This document shows positions 27,323 to 36,195 of a stretch of 64,000 nucleotides of DNA, in pieces. Under the pieces are notes generated by a model. The model did not search any database. It had not been told where the DNA came from and saw nothing but the letters and a program-made list of their open reading frames with translations. The translations under genes and the position numbers were made by a program. Numbering within the stretch: position 1 is the stretch's first letter; each line of letters starts with the position of its first letter. The stretch comes from Xanthomonas bonasiae (GTDB lineage: Bacteria > Pseudomonadota > Gammaproteobacteria > Xanthomonadales > Xanthomonadaceae): assembly GCF_017163705.1 (NCBI RefSeq), contig NZ_JAFIWB010000003.1, positions 1 to 64,000 on the forward strand. The letters are read 5' to 3'.

Positions 27323-27354
27323 GATCTGCACTGGATCGCGCAGCGAGGCATGGC

Positions 27355-27411
27355 GCACAGACGGAGCAGGGCAGCGCGAACGCAGTACGATTAGGAAGGT
27401 CTATCGGGGTA
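27355..27411 (+). repeat. Dispersed boundary repeat, copy B, with upstream element
   Basis: GATTAGGAAGG at 27389 followed by TCTATCGGGGTAA. Immediately upstream, 27355-27385 matches 28870-28900 at 28 of 31 positions, so copies B and C share a longer unit. Together they bracket the broken AraC gene and the CHAD gene. Confidence 0.75.
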
Positions 27412-27437
27412 ATGAGGAGCCAGATGCCGGATGCCAG

Positions 27438-27812
27438 TCATGAGCGATTGCGCCGCTTGGCTATGTAGCGGCCCGGCGAGACGCCCAGCGCCTTGCCGAA
27501 CGTCGTGACGCAGCTGCCTGCGCTTGCGTAGCCGAAGTCATCGACGATCTGCTGTGCCCAGCCCCCGTGCTCAACGATTTGACGGCGAGCATCAGGTCAA
27601 GTTGCTGGCGCCAACGCCGAAGCTCATGCCGGTCTGGTGCATGAGCAGGTATGCCAGAGTATGCTCGCTCATGCCCGCGCGTCGCGCCCAAGTCTCATCG
27701 TTCCGCGTCCCCTGCACGATCTTGCGAAGCCGGGTATCGGCCGGCATCGGCAAGCGCAGGAGGAATGGGGTTGGAACTACTGTTTCTGAAAGGTCTCCGG
27801 AGAGATAGAGAT
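27438..27812 (-). pseudogene. AraC-family regulator, truncated and frameshifted
   Basis: The AraC DNA-binding region is recognisable in three frames on the minus strand: DETWARRAGMSEHTLA, then RRWRQQLDLMLAVK, then VDDFGYASAG and ALGVSPGRYIAKRRN followed by a stop at 27438. At least two frameshifts separate them. The N-terminal part is gone and the fragment ends where the CHAD gene begins on the other strand. It encodes no functional protein. Confidence 0.8.
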
Positions 27813-28602
27813 GCCAGTCAGAGGCGTTGGCGCCAAAGCGCTGGAGTTGGCGCACCAGGAATGCTCGGACATCGTTGCAGCGCTGATCCCGGGGACCGAC
27901 GTCCACGAAGGAGTGCATACCGCGCGCAAAGGCATCCGGCGCCTGCGGGCTCTGTTGCGGCTTTTCGATGGTACCGCTCTGGATTTGGCGACAGAGGACC
28001 AACGCCTCCGTAGGATTGGAAAGGGCCTTTCGGCGTTGCGGGACAGCCACGTGGTGGTCGATTCGGCGCGATGGATGGAGAAGAAGCGTCAAGGCTTGCC
28101 GTGGGGAGCGCTGTTGCGGCGGCTGGAGGTTCGACGTGAGCACGTGCTTGCCGCTGAACTTCTCAAGGATCCGGGCTTCTTACGTCGTCGGACTGCGGTT
28201 CAGAAGGTGGCTGAGCTGCTGAGGATGCAACCTTGGGCCGAGGTTAAAGCCGATGCGATCTGGGCTGGTTACAAGCGCAGTGCACGACGGCTGGTGAAGG
28301 CGCAAAAGAAAGCAGCTGGCTCGGAGGACGCGGAAGTCCTCCATCGATGGCGAAGGACGGTTCGCCGGCTGCGCATGCAGATAGAAGCGATGCAACGCCT
28401 CGGCATGGATGTGTCCTCGGCTGGCAAGGCCAAGAAGGCCGTCGGCAATGCCAAAGTGCTTCGTCAGCTGAGCGACAGCCTGGGACGACGCCAGGATCTG
28501 CGGATGCTACGCAACCTGGTCAGAGGGATGACCGGCATTGAGCAGCGAAAGCTGCTCCTCGCTGCCATTGACGAAGAACTGGACCGCGCTCTGCCCAAGT
28601 GA
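27811..28602 (+). CDS. CHAD-domain protein
   Basis: 263 residues. Two halves each carry the conserved His-rich helical signature: VHEGVHTARKGIRRLRALLRL near residue 30-55 and EVLHRWRRTVRRLRMQIEAM near 175-195, both with basic residues facing the His. CHAD proteins bind polyphosphate and often sit near phosphate or polyphosphate genes; none are seen here. The start ATG at 27811 meets the end of the AraC fragment. The base composition is lower in GC than the adjacent operon, which suggests transfer. Confidence 0.88.
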   Translation: MPVRGVGAKALELAHQECSDIVAALIPGTDVHEGVHTARKGIRRLRALLRLFDGTALDLATEDQRLRRIGKGLSALRDSHVVVDSARWMEKKRQGLPWGALLRRLEVRREHVLAAELLKDPGFLRRRTAVQKVAELLRMQPWAEVKADAIWAGYKRSARRLVKAQKKAAGSEDAEVLHRWRRTVRRLRMQIEAMQRLGMDVSSAGKAKKAVGNAKVLRQLSDSLGRRQDLRMLRNLVRGMTGIEQRKLLLAAIDEELDRALPK

Positions 28603-29200
28603 GTTCCAGCCCAGCTCTTCGATGTTTCCACTCAATCCATGCCAGCAGTACCTGGAGCGCTCCGCCGAGCGCTAGGCGTTCGGGTTTTTGGGGACTTGAA
28701 GCGGCGTTATGGCGTGAAGCAAGCGCCTTGGACTGCCGAGCAACAGGGCGTCCGGCTCGCCTACATCCAGTATCTCCTCGCTGGCAAGACGTCCGGCCAC
28801 TGGCTACTGAATCCACTGGACTGCACGTCAGCGCGCATGGTGTCGCGTGCCTGGATTACTACAGGGCCTGCACAGACGGGGCAGGGTAGAGCGAACGCAG
28901 ATGTTTACCGAGGGCAGGCCGGTCCGCGCGAATAGGCGCGGATTCCGGATGTCTATTGCAGGTAAGAGATTCTGAAGAGCGTTTCGGATGACGCACACCC
29001 CTTCGGACCACACTGGATGCGCGGCAGGTCGCAGCGCTGCCGACACTGCGCGCCGCAGCGCGCTCGCCTTGATCGACACGTTGACTGCGTGGAAGCAGGC
29101 GCTCGACCCGCCCATGACGTGATGGAACGCGGACCTTCCGAAAAACTCTTCTCGAGCCCTGAAGGCACGCGCCTTCCGGGCGATTCCAGGGCGCAAGGGA
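28603..29200. other. 598-base stretch with repeat copy C, no recognised gene
   Basis: An open frame at 28639-28935 on the plus strand (LGVRVFGDLKRRYGVKQAPW, then HWLLNPLDC) may be a gene remnant, but I recognise no family. The repeat copy C lies at 28870-28918. The rest, to the end of the phospholipase D gene, holds nothing I can support. Confidence 0.45.
28870..28918 (+). repeat. Dispersed boundary repeat, copy C
   Basis: 28870-28900 matches copy B's upstream element at 28 of 31 bases; it is followed by the diverged core ATGTTTACCGAGGGCAGG. Confidence 0.6.
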
Positions 29201-30520
29201 CTACTCGGTGCGCGGCGCCTTGTAGTCCTGGCCCGGCTGCAGCGTGGTGACGTAGGGGCCGTTCCAGTCGCGGTCGAAGATGTGCGTCAGCGTCTCGGCC
29301 GGGCCCTTGCCCTTGACGAACACCGAGGCGTCCACGGCGGTGTTGAAGTAGCTCCATTCCCAGTTGCCGGTGCCGATGAAGCTGCTGCGGTCGTCGGCCA
29401 CCGCGTACTTGGCGTGCTCGACGCGCGCATACGCAATGAAGCCTTCCGGCGCCGGCGGCAGGCTGCTGAACTTCACCGTGATGTTCGGGAGTACCGCCAG
29501 GCTTTTCAGATATGCCTGCATCGGTTCGCGCAGCGCCCAGTCGGCGACGATGATGTGCACCTGCACGCCGCGCGCGGCGGCATCGCGCATGGCGCTGTCG
29601 ACCGGCGCCCACCAGCCCTCGGGCCCGAAGCTGCGGATCGCCGAGAGCGTCATCACCTGGATGCGCAGCGCATGCCGGCTGGAGCGGATCATGTCGACCA
29701 GGGCCGGCTCTTCGGCAGTGACCCATGCGGGCTGCAGCGTCGGCGGGCTGAAGGCAGGGAAAGCGATCAGCGGCGCGTCGCTGCCGGCATCCAGCAGCAC
29801 CGGATCGCTGGCGGTGGCCGGGGCGAAGTCCGGCGGCTGCACGCCGCGCGCCTGCGCCTTGGCCAGCTTGCCTTCGTCGGCCAGGCGCCAGCTGAAATCG
29901 AAGCTGGCGGCGAAGGTTTTGGCGAAGCGTGCATCGTCGATGCGCGCACCGATCTCGTGGATCTGCTCCAGCGCACGCCAGTCCCAGTTCTGGCTGCCGA
30001 CGAACACGCTGGCGTCGTCGACGACCATGTACTTGGCGTGCAGCACGCCGCCGGTCAGCGTATCGACCGGCAGCACACGCACCGTGATGCCCGGCACCTT
30101 GCCCAGCCAGGCGACGCTGTCCGGGTTCTTGGCCAGGAAGCTGTGGTCGACCAGCAGGTGCACCGTCACCCCGGCGCGGGCGCGGGCGGCCAGTGCGTCG
30201 AGCACCGGGGTCAGGCCGGTACCGGGTTTTTCGGAGAGATAGAACGCGGCGATGTCGATGCGGCGCTTGGCACCGTTGATCATCGCCAGCCAGGTCTGCT
30301 GGGTGCGCGGCACCCCGGGCTCGCCGTAGAGGCTGGCTTCGGGCACGCTTTCGACGATCTGGAACTGCGAGGGCTGCGGCCGGGCCTCGATGCCGGTCGT
30401 TGCCGACAGCAGCAGGCAGGCCAGGGCGGCGTGCAGGGAGCGGCGCGCGGGACGCGCGCGAACAGGGGACGGAAGAGGCACGTTGGGAGTCCTTGCGATG
30501 ACTGGGGAAGTGGACGCCAT
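29201..30520 (-). CDS. Secreted phospholipase D-like protein with two HKD motifs
   Basis: 439 residues. N-terminal signal-like segment (SLHAALACLLLSATTGIEA) predicts export. Two PLD catalytic motifs are complete: HAKYMVVDDASVFVGSQN and HAKYAVADDRSSFIGTGN, each HxK with Asp further on and followed by a NWDW/NWEW element. A phosphodiesterase or transphosphatidylase acting in the periplasm or outside is expected; lipid or nucleic acid substrate is unclear. The ATG at 30520 is preferred over a GTG six codons upstream. It is close to, but in a separate transcription unit from, the zinc importer genes. Confidence 0.88.
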   Translation of the reverse strand: MASTSPVIARTPNVPLPSPVRARPARRSLHAALACLLLSATTGIEARPQPSQFQIVESVPEASLYGEPGVPRTQQTWLAMINGAKRRIDIAAFYLSEKPGTGLTPVLDALAARARAGVTVHLLVDHSFLAKNPDSVAWLGKVPGITVRVLPVDTLTGGVLHAKYMVVDDASVFVGSQNWDWRALEQIHEIGARIDDARFAKTFAASFDFSWRLADEGKLAKAQARGVQPPDFAPATASDPVLLDAGSDAPLIAFPAFSPPTLQPAWVTAEEPALVDMIRSSRHALRIQVMTLSAIRSFGPEGWWAPVDSAMRDAAARGVQVHIIVADWALREPMQAYLKSLAVLPNITVKFSSLPPAPEGFIAYARVEHAKYAVADDRSSFIGTGNWEWSYFNTAVDASVFVKGKGPAETLTHIFDRDWNGPYVTTLQPGQDYKAPRTE

Positions 30521-30562
30521 GCGGCTGTGCGCTCGCACGCTGCCGGCGTCGTGGGGACTGGC

Positions 30563-31552
30563 CTAGCGCACCGGTGGCTGCAGCGCGTCGGCCAGTGCGG
30601 TGGCGTTGTAACGCATGAGTTCCAGATAGGTCGGTGCGGGCCCGTCCCCGGCCGACAGCGCATCCGAGTACAGCGTGCCGCCGATGCGCGCACCGGTCTC
30701 GGCGGCAATGCGGTCGAGCAGGCGCGGATCGCTGATGTTCTCCAGGAACAGGGCGTCCACGTGCTGCTCGCGCGCCAGGGTGATCAGCGCGGCCACGTCG
30801 CGTGCCGAGGGCTCGGATTGCGTGGACAGCCCGCGCGGGGACAGGAAGCTCAGTCCATAGGCCTGGCCGAGATAGGCGAAGGCATCGTGTGCGCAGATCA
30901 CGGTGCGGCGATCGCGCGGCACTGCGTCCATGCGCGCGGCAAGCTGCCGCTGCAGCGCGTCCAAGCGTTGCTGGTAGGCGCGGGCGTTGGCGGCGTACAC
31001 GGCGCCGCCGGCCGGGTCGGCGGCGGCGAAGGCGCGGGCGATGTTGCCGACATAGATGCGGGCGTTGTCCAGGCGCTGCCAGGCGTGCGGGTCGGGCGTG
31101 TCTGCGGCGTGGTCATGCGTGGCATGGCCGTCGTCGTCGTGTGCGTGCGCATGCGCGCTTACGTTGGCCGCCAGCGGCGTGATGCCGGCCGTGGCGACGA
31201 CCACCGGGCCGCGGTAGCCGGAGGCCTCGATCAGGCGGTCGATCCACCCCTCGAAGCCGAGGCCGTTGACCAGCACCACGTCGGCGGCGGCGACTGCGCG
31301 CGCATCGGCCGGCGTGGGCTCGTAGGCATGGCTGTCGCCGCCGGGGCCGACCAGCGTGGTCAGCGCGATGCGTTCGCCGCCGACATTGGCGGCGATGTCG
31401 GCGAGGATCGAGAAGCTGGCGACCACCTTCAGCCGCGCGGGTACGGCGTTGGCCGGCGGCGGGGCGTCTTCGTGGCAGGCCGAGACGGAAAACAGCAGCA
31501 ACAGCGCCAGCACGGCTGCGGCGCCCTTGGAGAGGAGACGGAAAGCCGACAT
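30563..31552 (-). CDS. znuA: Zinc ABC transporter substrate-binding lipoprotein
   Basis: 329 residues. Signal ending at a lipobox-like FSVSAC (Cys26). Cluster A-1 substrate-binding fold: LKVVASFSILADI, His in GDSHAYEPTPAD, a His-rich loop (HAHAHDDDGHATHDH, about 145-165), PHAW, CAHDAFAYLG, and the C-terminal LFLENISDPRL. The His-rich loop is typical of zinc rather than manganese binders. It lies 8 bases after the permease gene and ends the operon. The start is fixed by the signal peptide; a longer in-frame reading is meaningless. Confidence 0.93.
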   Translation of the reverse strand: MSAFRLLSKGAAAVLALLLLFSVSACHEDAPPPANAVPARLKVVASFSILADIAANVGGERIALTTLVGPGGDSHAYEPTPADARAVAAADVVLVNGLGFEGWIDRLIEASGYRGPVVVATAGITPLAANVSAHAHAHDDDGHATHDHAADTPDPHAWQRLDNARIYVGNIARAFAAADPAGGAVYAANARAYQQRLDALQRQLAARMDAVPRDRRTVICAHDAFAYLGQAYGLSFLSPRGLSTQSEPSARDVAALITLAREQHVDALFLENISDPRLLDRIAAETGARIGGTLYSDALSAGDGPAPTYLELMRYNATALADALQPPVR

Positions 31553-31560
31553 GGGAGCGA

Positions 31561-32418
31561 TCAGCAGGAAGCGTAGTGGAAACGCCGCAGGGCCAGCCCA
31601 CCGACCGGGCCGATTACCAACGAGGCCAGGTAGCACAGGCCTGCGGCCAGGATGATGGCTGGGCCGGATGGCAGACCTAGCCGATAGGAAACGAGCAGCC
31701 CGGCGACCGAGGCGAGCACCGCGATGACCATCGCCAGCACCAGCTGCGCGGCCAACCGGCGCACCCAGAAGCGCGCCGCCGCCGCCGGCAGGATCATGAT
31801 GCCGACCGCCATCAGCGTCCCAAGCGCCTGGAAGCCGCCGACCAGGTTCAACACCACCAGGGCGAGGAACACCAGGTGCACCGGCATGCTCCAGCGGCTC
31901 ACCGTGCGCAGGAACATCGGGTCCACGCATTCGAGCACCAGTGGGCGGTACAGCAGCGCCAAGGTCAGCAGGGTGATCGCGCTGATCGCGCACAGCAGCG
32001 CCAGCGCGGCATCGTCCAGCGCCAGGACCGAGCCGAACAGCACGTGCATCAGGTCGATGTTGGAGCCTTTCGACGAGACCAGCAGCACGCCCAGCGCCAG
32101 CGAGATCAGGTAGAACGCGGCTAACGCCGAATCCTCGCGCTGGCGTGTCGCGCGCGACACCGCACCGGTGAGCAGCGCCACGGTCATGCCGGCCACCATG
32201 CCGCCGAGGGTCATCGCGCCCAGCGAAAGGCCGCAGACCAGGAAGCCGACCGCCGCGCCGGGCAGGATCGCGTGCGCCATCGCATCGCCGGTCAGGCTCA
32301 TCCGCCGCAGCTGCAGGAACACGCCGACCGGCGTGGCGCCCAGGCTGATCGCCAGGCAGCCGAGCAGGGCACGCTGCATGAAGGCGAATTCGGCGAACGG
32401 GTGCCACAGCGCGCTCAT
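31561..32418 (-). CDS. znuB: Zinc ABC transporter permease
   Basis: 285 residues with about eight or nine hydrophobic helices. Family features include MQRALLGCLAISLGATPVGVFL at the start, the MSLTGDAMAHAILPG loop that contacts the ATPase, and a Gly-rich core. It overlaps the ATPase gene by ATGA and is followed 8 bases later by the binding-protein gene. Belongs to the ZnuB/MntB (ABC-3) family; zinc is inferred from the His-rich partner and the Zur-like box. Confidence 0.93.
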   Translation of the reverse strand: MSALWHPFAEFAFMQRALLGCLAISLGATPVGVFLQLRRMSLTGDAMAHAILPGAAVGFLVCGLSLGAMTLGGMVAGMTVALLTGAVSRATRQREDSALAAFYLISLALGVLLVSSKGSNIDLMHVLFGSVLALDDAALALLCAISAITLLTLALLYRPLVLECVDPMFLRTVSRWSMPVHLVFLALVVLNLVGGFQALGTLMAVGIMILPAAAARFWVRRLAAQLVLAMVIAVLASVAGLLVSYRLGLPSGPAIILAAGLCYLASLVIGPVGGLALRRFHYASC

Positions 32419-33137
32419 GCCGGCGCTCCATCCGCGGCGAGTGCGTTGTCCGGATCGCGGGCCATGCCGGCGCGCTGCAGCTGCGGTGCCGCCAGCACCT
32501 CGGCGGTGGGGCCGTAGAGGACGAGGTCGCCGGACAGCAGCAGCGTGCGCGGGAAGTGGCGACGCACCAGCCGCAGGTCGTGCAGCACCACCAGTTGGGT
32601 GCGGCCGTCGGCATGCCAACCGTCGATCAGCGCAAGCAGGTCGGCCGCGGTGCTGGCATCGATCGCCGTGAACGGCTCGTCCATCAGGATCAGCGCGGCG
32701 TCCTGCAGCCACAGCCGCGCGAACAGCACGCGCTGCATCTGCCCGCCGGACAGCGCACCGATCGGCTGGCGCCCGAGCGCACGCAGTCCGACCACATCCA
32801 GTGCGCGGTCCACGCGCGCCCTGTCGTCACGATCGAGGCGGCGGAAGGCGCCGATGCGCGACCACAGCCCCATCGCCACGAACGTCTGCACATCGATCGG
32901 AAAACTGCGGTCGACCGCAGCCAGCTGCGGCAACCAGGCCAGCCCGGCGGCACGCACCACTTGCCCCGCCTGCGGCCGCAGTTCGCCGGCGATGGTGCGC
33001 AGCAGCGTGGTCTTGCCCGCACCGTTGGGGCCGACCACCGCGACCAGGCTGCCGCGCGCGATGTCCAGGTCCAGCGCGGACAGCACCGCGCGCCGGTCGT
33101 AGCAGACGCTGACACCTTGCAGACTGAGCGCGGTCAT
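32415..33137 (-). CDS. znuC: Zinc ABC transporter ATP-binding protein
   Basis: 240 residues. Walker A VGPNGAGKTTLL, signature LSGGQMQRVL, Walker B LILMDEPF followed by TAIDASTA, and the switch His in VVLHDL. The start at 33137 overlaps the stop of the small membrane-protein gene (ATGA) and begins a standard N terminus (MTALSLQGVSV). With the permease and binding protein it forms a ZnuABC-type zinc importer controlled from 33656-33674. Confidence 0.94.
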   Translation of the reverse strand: MTALSLQGVSVCYDRRAVLSALDLDIARGSLVAVVGPNGAGKTTLLRTIAGELRPQAGQVVRAAGLAWLPQLAAVDRSFPIDVQTFVAMGLWSRIGAFRRLDRDDRARVDRALDVVGLRALGRQPIGALSGGQMQRVLFARLWLQDAALILMDEPFTAIDASTAADLLALIDGWHADGRTQLVVLHDLRLVRRHFPRTLLLSGDLVLYGPTAEVLAAPQLQRAGMARDPDNALAADGAPA

Positions 33138-33292
33138 CGGATCAGGGCGTAGCCCATCCACAGCAGCAGCGACACCGCCGCGGCCAGCGCGACCCGCGGC
33201 ACGGAGCCCAGCAGCAGCGGGTCGCCGGCGTTCGACGGCTCAGGCGGCGTGGCGACGGGCACGGCGGCCGCGGGCGGCGAGGGATGGCTCAC
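33134..33292 (-). CDS. Small single-helix membrane protein in the zinc operon
   Basis: 52 residues from a GTG start. A Pro-rich, polar N-terminal half is followed by one membrane helix (VALAAAVSLLLWMGYAL). Its GTG overlaps the stop of the upstream gene (GTGA) and its stop overlaps the ATPase start (ATGA), so it is tied into the operon on both sides. No family recognised. Possible role: regulator or chaperone of the importer (inference). Confidence 0.65.
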   Translation of the reverse strand: MSHPSPPAAAVPVATPPEPSNAGDPLLLGSVPRVALAAAVSLLLWMGYALIR

Positions 33293-33519
33293 GCGCGACC
33301 GTCGGCGCGTTCGGCGTGCGCCTGCGCGAACCACTGCAGCACCTGCTGGCGAAGCGGTTCCCCCCAGCAGCGCACGAACTGCTGGGTGTGGTGGTCATTG
33401 TGGTCGTTCAGCGCGGCGATGCGTTGCTCGATATAGGCCTGGTGCAGGCTCAGGCCGCATTCGACCTCGATGCAGTGGCGCCAGGCGGCGTAGCTGTCCG
33501 GGATGATGAGAAGAGACAT
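33289..33519 (-). CDS. Small soluble hypothetical protein, first gene of the zinc operon
   Basis: 76 residues, beginning MSLLIIPDSYAAWRHCIEVEC, with Cys, His and Trp residues (HNDHHTQQF) that could bind metal. No family recognised. AGGA precedes the ATG by 6 bases. It is the first gene downstream of the Zur-like box on the minus strand and overlaps the next gene by GTGA. Confidence 0.7.
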   Translation of the reverse strand: MSLLIIPDSYAAWRHCIEVECGLSLHQAYIEQRIAALNDHNDHHTQQFVRCWGEPLRQQVLQWFAQAHAERADGRA

Positions 33520-33655
33520 GGGATGTCCTGTGCTTGCGGCGCGCCAAACGAGGCGCATGCGCCCGCCGTGCGGTGGGGTCTGGTGGTGGCCGGAGGCGAA
33601 CCGCGGCTGACTGAGGGCAGCGTCAGGCTTGCATCGTCGGCCTGTTTTTCAATAG

Positions 33656-33674
33656 TGTAATATTATAACTTAAC
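33656..33674. promoter_or_regulatory. Zur-like box between divergent zinc operons
   Basis: On the minus strand this reads GTTATAATATTACA, very close to the proteobacterial Zur consensus core GTTATAATATAAC, in an AT-rich stretch. It lies between the start of the znu operon (33519) and the zrgA-like gene (33688). Zinc repression of both operons is inferred. Confidence 0.7.
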
Positions 33675-33687
33675 TCGCGTGGTCCGT

Positions 33688-34227
33688 ATGCGACATCCCA
33701 TTCCGTTGTTCCTGCTGGTCGCCTCGGCCAGCCTGCCCGTCGCTGCCAACGCGGTCCGTCATCACGGCCCGCACGTGCACGGCCAGGCCAACCTGGATGT
33801 CGCCGTGGACGGCACGGCCTTGGAGGTTCAGCTCAGCGCGCCGGGCATCGGCATCCTCGATTTCGAGCATCCGGCGCGCGATGCCGACGAGCGCCAGCGC
33901 CTGGATGCCGCAGTCGCCACGCTGCGCGGTGCCCGCTGGCTGCAGTTCCCGGTCGCTGCGGCCTGTTCCTTGCGCAGTGCGCAGGTGAACACCGAGGGCT
34001 ATGACGCGGCGATGGCGGATCCGGACGAACCCGGCCATAGCCATGCCGAGTTCCACGCCCACTACGCGTTCCAGTGCGCGCATCCGGCCCGGCTCGATCA
34101 CCTGCAGGTGCTGCTGCCGCAGCGCTTCGCGGGGCTGCACAAGGTGGTGGTAAACGTCGCCACCGCGGCGGGCCAGGACCGCACCGAGGCGGTGGCCGGG
34201 CAGACCCGGGTGAACCTGCCGGGATGA
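33688..34227 (+). CDS. zrgA: ZrgA-like periplasmic zinc-binding protein (DUF2796)
   Basis: 179 residues. Signal peptide MRHPIPLFLLVASASLPVAANA, then the DUF2796 signature HHGPHVHGQANLDVAVDG and several further His clusters (GHSHAEFHAHY). In Vibrio cholerae a protein of this family with a similar operon takes part in zinc uptake; the assignment here is by homology of motif and gene order. It starts the plus-strand operon 14 bases after the Zur-like box and overlaps the ABC gene by ATGA. ATG 33688 is chosen; a GTG three codons upstream is possible. Confidence 0.9.
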   Translation: MRHPIPLFLLVASASLPVAANAVRHHGPHVHGQANLDVAVDGTALEVQLSAPGIGILDFEHPARDADERQRLDAAVATLRGARWLQFPVAAACSLRSAQVNTEGYDAAMADPDEPGHSHAEFHAHYAFQCAHPARLDHLQVLLPQRFAGLHKVVVNVATAAGQDRTEAVAGQTRVNLPG

Positions 34228-34937
34228 GCCAGCACCACGTCGTCGAACTGAGTGATGTGCGCTTCGGCTATCCCGGCGCCGCCGCCCCGGTGCTGGAGAT
34301 TGCCGCGTTCGCGCTGCCGCGCGGGCAGCAGTTGTTGCTGCGCGGCGCCAGCGGATCGGGCAAGAGCACCTTGCTGGCGCTGATCGCCGGTGTGCTGCAG
34401 CCCGATGCCGGTTGGGTGCGTGTCGCCGGGCAGGACCTGGCGGCGTTGCGCAAGGCGGCGCGCGACCGTTTCCGTGCCGACCACTGCGGCGTGGTGTTCC
34501 AGCAATTCAACCTGCTGCCGTTCCTGAGCACGCGCGACAACATCGCACTGGGCCTGCAGTTCTCCGCGCGCCGCGGCCGGCTGGCGACCGGCACGCAGGC
34601 GCTGGACGCGGAGATCGAACGGCTGATGGTCGCGCTGGGGCTGGACGTGGCGGCGCTGTGGTCGCGGCCGGCCAGCCGCCTCAGCGTCGGCCAGCAGCAG
34701 CGGGTGGCCGCCGCGCGCGCGTTGATCGCGCGGCCGCCGTTGCTGCTCGCCGACGAGCCGACCTCGGCGCTCGATCCGGTCGCGGCGCAGGCGTTCCTGC
34801 AGCTGCTGTTCGCCGAATGCCGGCATGGCGGCACCAGTTCGATCGTGGTCAGCCACGATCCGTCGATCGCGCCGCTGTTCGACGTCCAGGCCGACCTGGC
34901 CACGCTCAACCGCGCCAGCGCCGGAGGTGCGCGATGA
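34224..34937 (+). CDS. ABC transporter ATPase, LolD/MacB-like (zrg operon)
   Basis: 237 residues. Walker A LRGASGSGKSTLLA, Q-loop VVFQQFNLLPF, signature-like LSVGQQQRV, Walker B LLLADEPTSALD and switch His in VVSHD. This is the LolD/MacB type, which pairs with FtsX-like permeases; the next gene encodes such a permease and overlaps by ATGA. In zrg-type operons the pair is thought to assist zinc uptake rather than export. Its role is inferred from neighbours. Confidence 0.93.
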   Translation: MSQHHVVELSDVRFGYPGAAAPVLEIAAFALPRGQQLLLRGASGSGKSTLLALIAGVLQPDAGWVRVAGQDLAALRKAARDRFRADHCGVVFQQFNLLPFLSTRDNIALGLQFSARRGRLATGTQALDAEIERLMVALGLDVAALWSRPASRLSVGQQQRVAAARALIARPPLLLADEPTSALDPVAAQAFLQLLFAECRHGGTSSIVVSHDPSIAPLFDVQADLATLNRASAGGAR

Positions 34938-36193
34938 CCCTGTTGAAGCTGGCCCTGGCCAGCCTGCGCAGCCGGCGCCTGGGCGTGGCGTTGACCGTGC
35001 TGGTGATCACCCTGAGCATGACGCTGCTGCTGGGCGTGGAGCGCATCCGCGCCCAGGCGCACGAGGGGTTCGCCAGCACGGTGTCGGGCACCGACCTGAT
35101 CGTCGGCGCGCGCTCGGGGCCGGTGAACCTGTTGCTGTATTCGGTGTTCCACATCGGCGACGCCACCAACAACGTGTCGTGGAAGAGCTACCAGGACCTG
35201 GCCGCGATGCCCGAAGTGAAGTGGGCGGTGCCGCTGTCGCTGGGCGATTCCTACCGGGGCTACCGGGTGGTCGGCACCAGCACCGGCTTCTTCGCGCACT
35301 ACCACTACGGCGCGCGGCATGCGCTGGCGTTCGCGCAGGGCAGGGGGTTCGACGATCTCTACGATGCGGTGATCGGCGCCGACGTGGCGGCCGCGCTCGG
35401 CCGCCACGTCGGCGACAAGATCGTGCTGACACATGGCACCGGACGGATCAGCCTGGCCACCCACGCCGACAAGCCGTTCCGGATAGTCGGCCTCCTGCGC
35501 CGCACGGGCACGCCCGTTGACTCCAGCGTGCTGGTGTCGCTGCAGGCGATCGAGGCGATCCATATCGACTGGCATTCCGGCGTGCGCCTGCCAGGCCGGC
35601 ACGTCAGCGCCGAGCAGGCGCGGACGATGAACCTGACCCCGGACAACATCACCGCCTTCATGCTCGGCCTGAACACCCGTATCGCTACCTTCTCGGTGCA
35701 GCGGCAGATCAACGAATACCCGGAGGAGGCGATGCTGGCGATCATGCCGGGCGTGACCCTGCAGCAGCTGTGGAGCACGCTGGGCACCGCCGAAGGCGCG
35801 CTGCGCATGATCGCCTCGCTGGTCGTGCTGCTCGGCCTGGTGTCGATGGTCGCGCTGCTGGTGGCCACGCTGCAGGAGCGCCGGCGCGAGATGGCGATCC
35901 TGCGCGCGGTCGGCGCGCGGCCGCGCGACATCGCCGGGCTGCTGCTGTTCGAGGCCGGCCTGGTCACCGTGGTGTCGTGCGCACTGGCGTTGCTGGTGGT
36001 GAGCGCGGCCAGCTGGCTGGCGCGCGGCTGGGTGCTCGACCATTTCGGCCTGGCGATCAACCGCATCGCGCCCAGCGCGGTGGAATGGGGCTGGCTTGGC
36101 TGCGTGTTGCTGGCCGGCGTGCTCGCCGGCATCGTGCCGGCCCTGCTGGCCTATCGCCGCACCTTGGCCGATGGCCTGTCGCCGGAGCTGTGA
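34934..36193 (+). CDS. FtsX/MacB-type ABC permease (zrg operon)
   Basis: 419 residues. One N-terminal helix, a periplasmic domain of about 230 residues (50-280), then three C-terminal helices, with the cytoplasmic motif ERRREMAILRAVGARPRDIAG typical of FtsX/MacB permeases. Overlaps the ATPase gene by ATGA. It probably acts with the ATPase and with the DUF3299 lipoproteins downstream. Substrate unproven. Confidence 0.92.
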   Translation: MTLLKLALASLRSRRLGVALTVLVITLSMTLLLGVERIRAQAHEGFASTVSGTDLIVGARSGPVNLLLYSVFHIGDATNNVSWKSYQDLAAMPEVKWAVPLSLGDSYRGYRVVGTSTGFFAHYHYGARHALAFAQGRGFDDLYDAVIGADVAAALGRHVGDKIVLTHGTGRISLATHADKPFRIVGLLRRTGTPVDSSVLVSLQAIEAIHIDWHSGVRLPGRHVSAEQARTMNLTPDNITAFMLGLNTRIATFSVQRQINEYPEEAMLAIMPGVTLQQLWSTLGTAEGALRMIASLVVLLGLVSMVALLVATLQERRREMAILRAVGARPRDIAGLLLFEAGLVTVVSCALALLVVSAASWLARGWVLDHFGLAINRIAPSAVEWGWLGCVLLAGVLAGIVPALLAYRRTLADGLSPEL

Positions 36194-36195
36194 CC

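Noticed and set aside
28639-28935. Plus-strand open frame of 98 codons as a gene
   Set aside because: No recognised family, poor start, and its 3-prime end lies in the dispersed repeat; kept only as a possible remnant.
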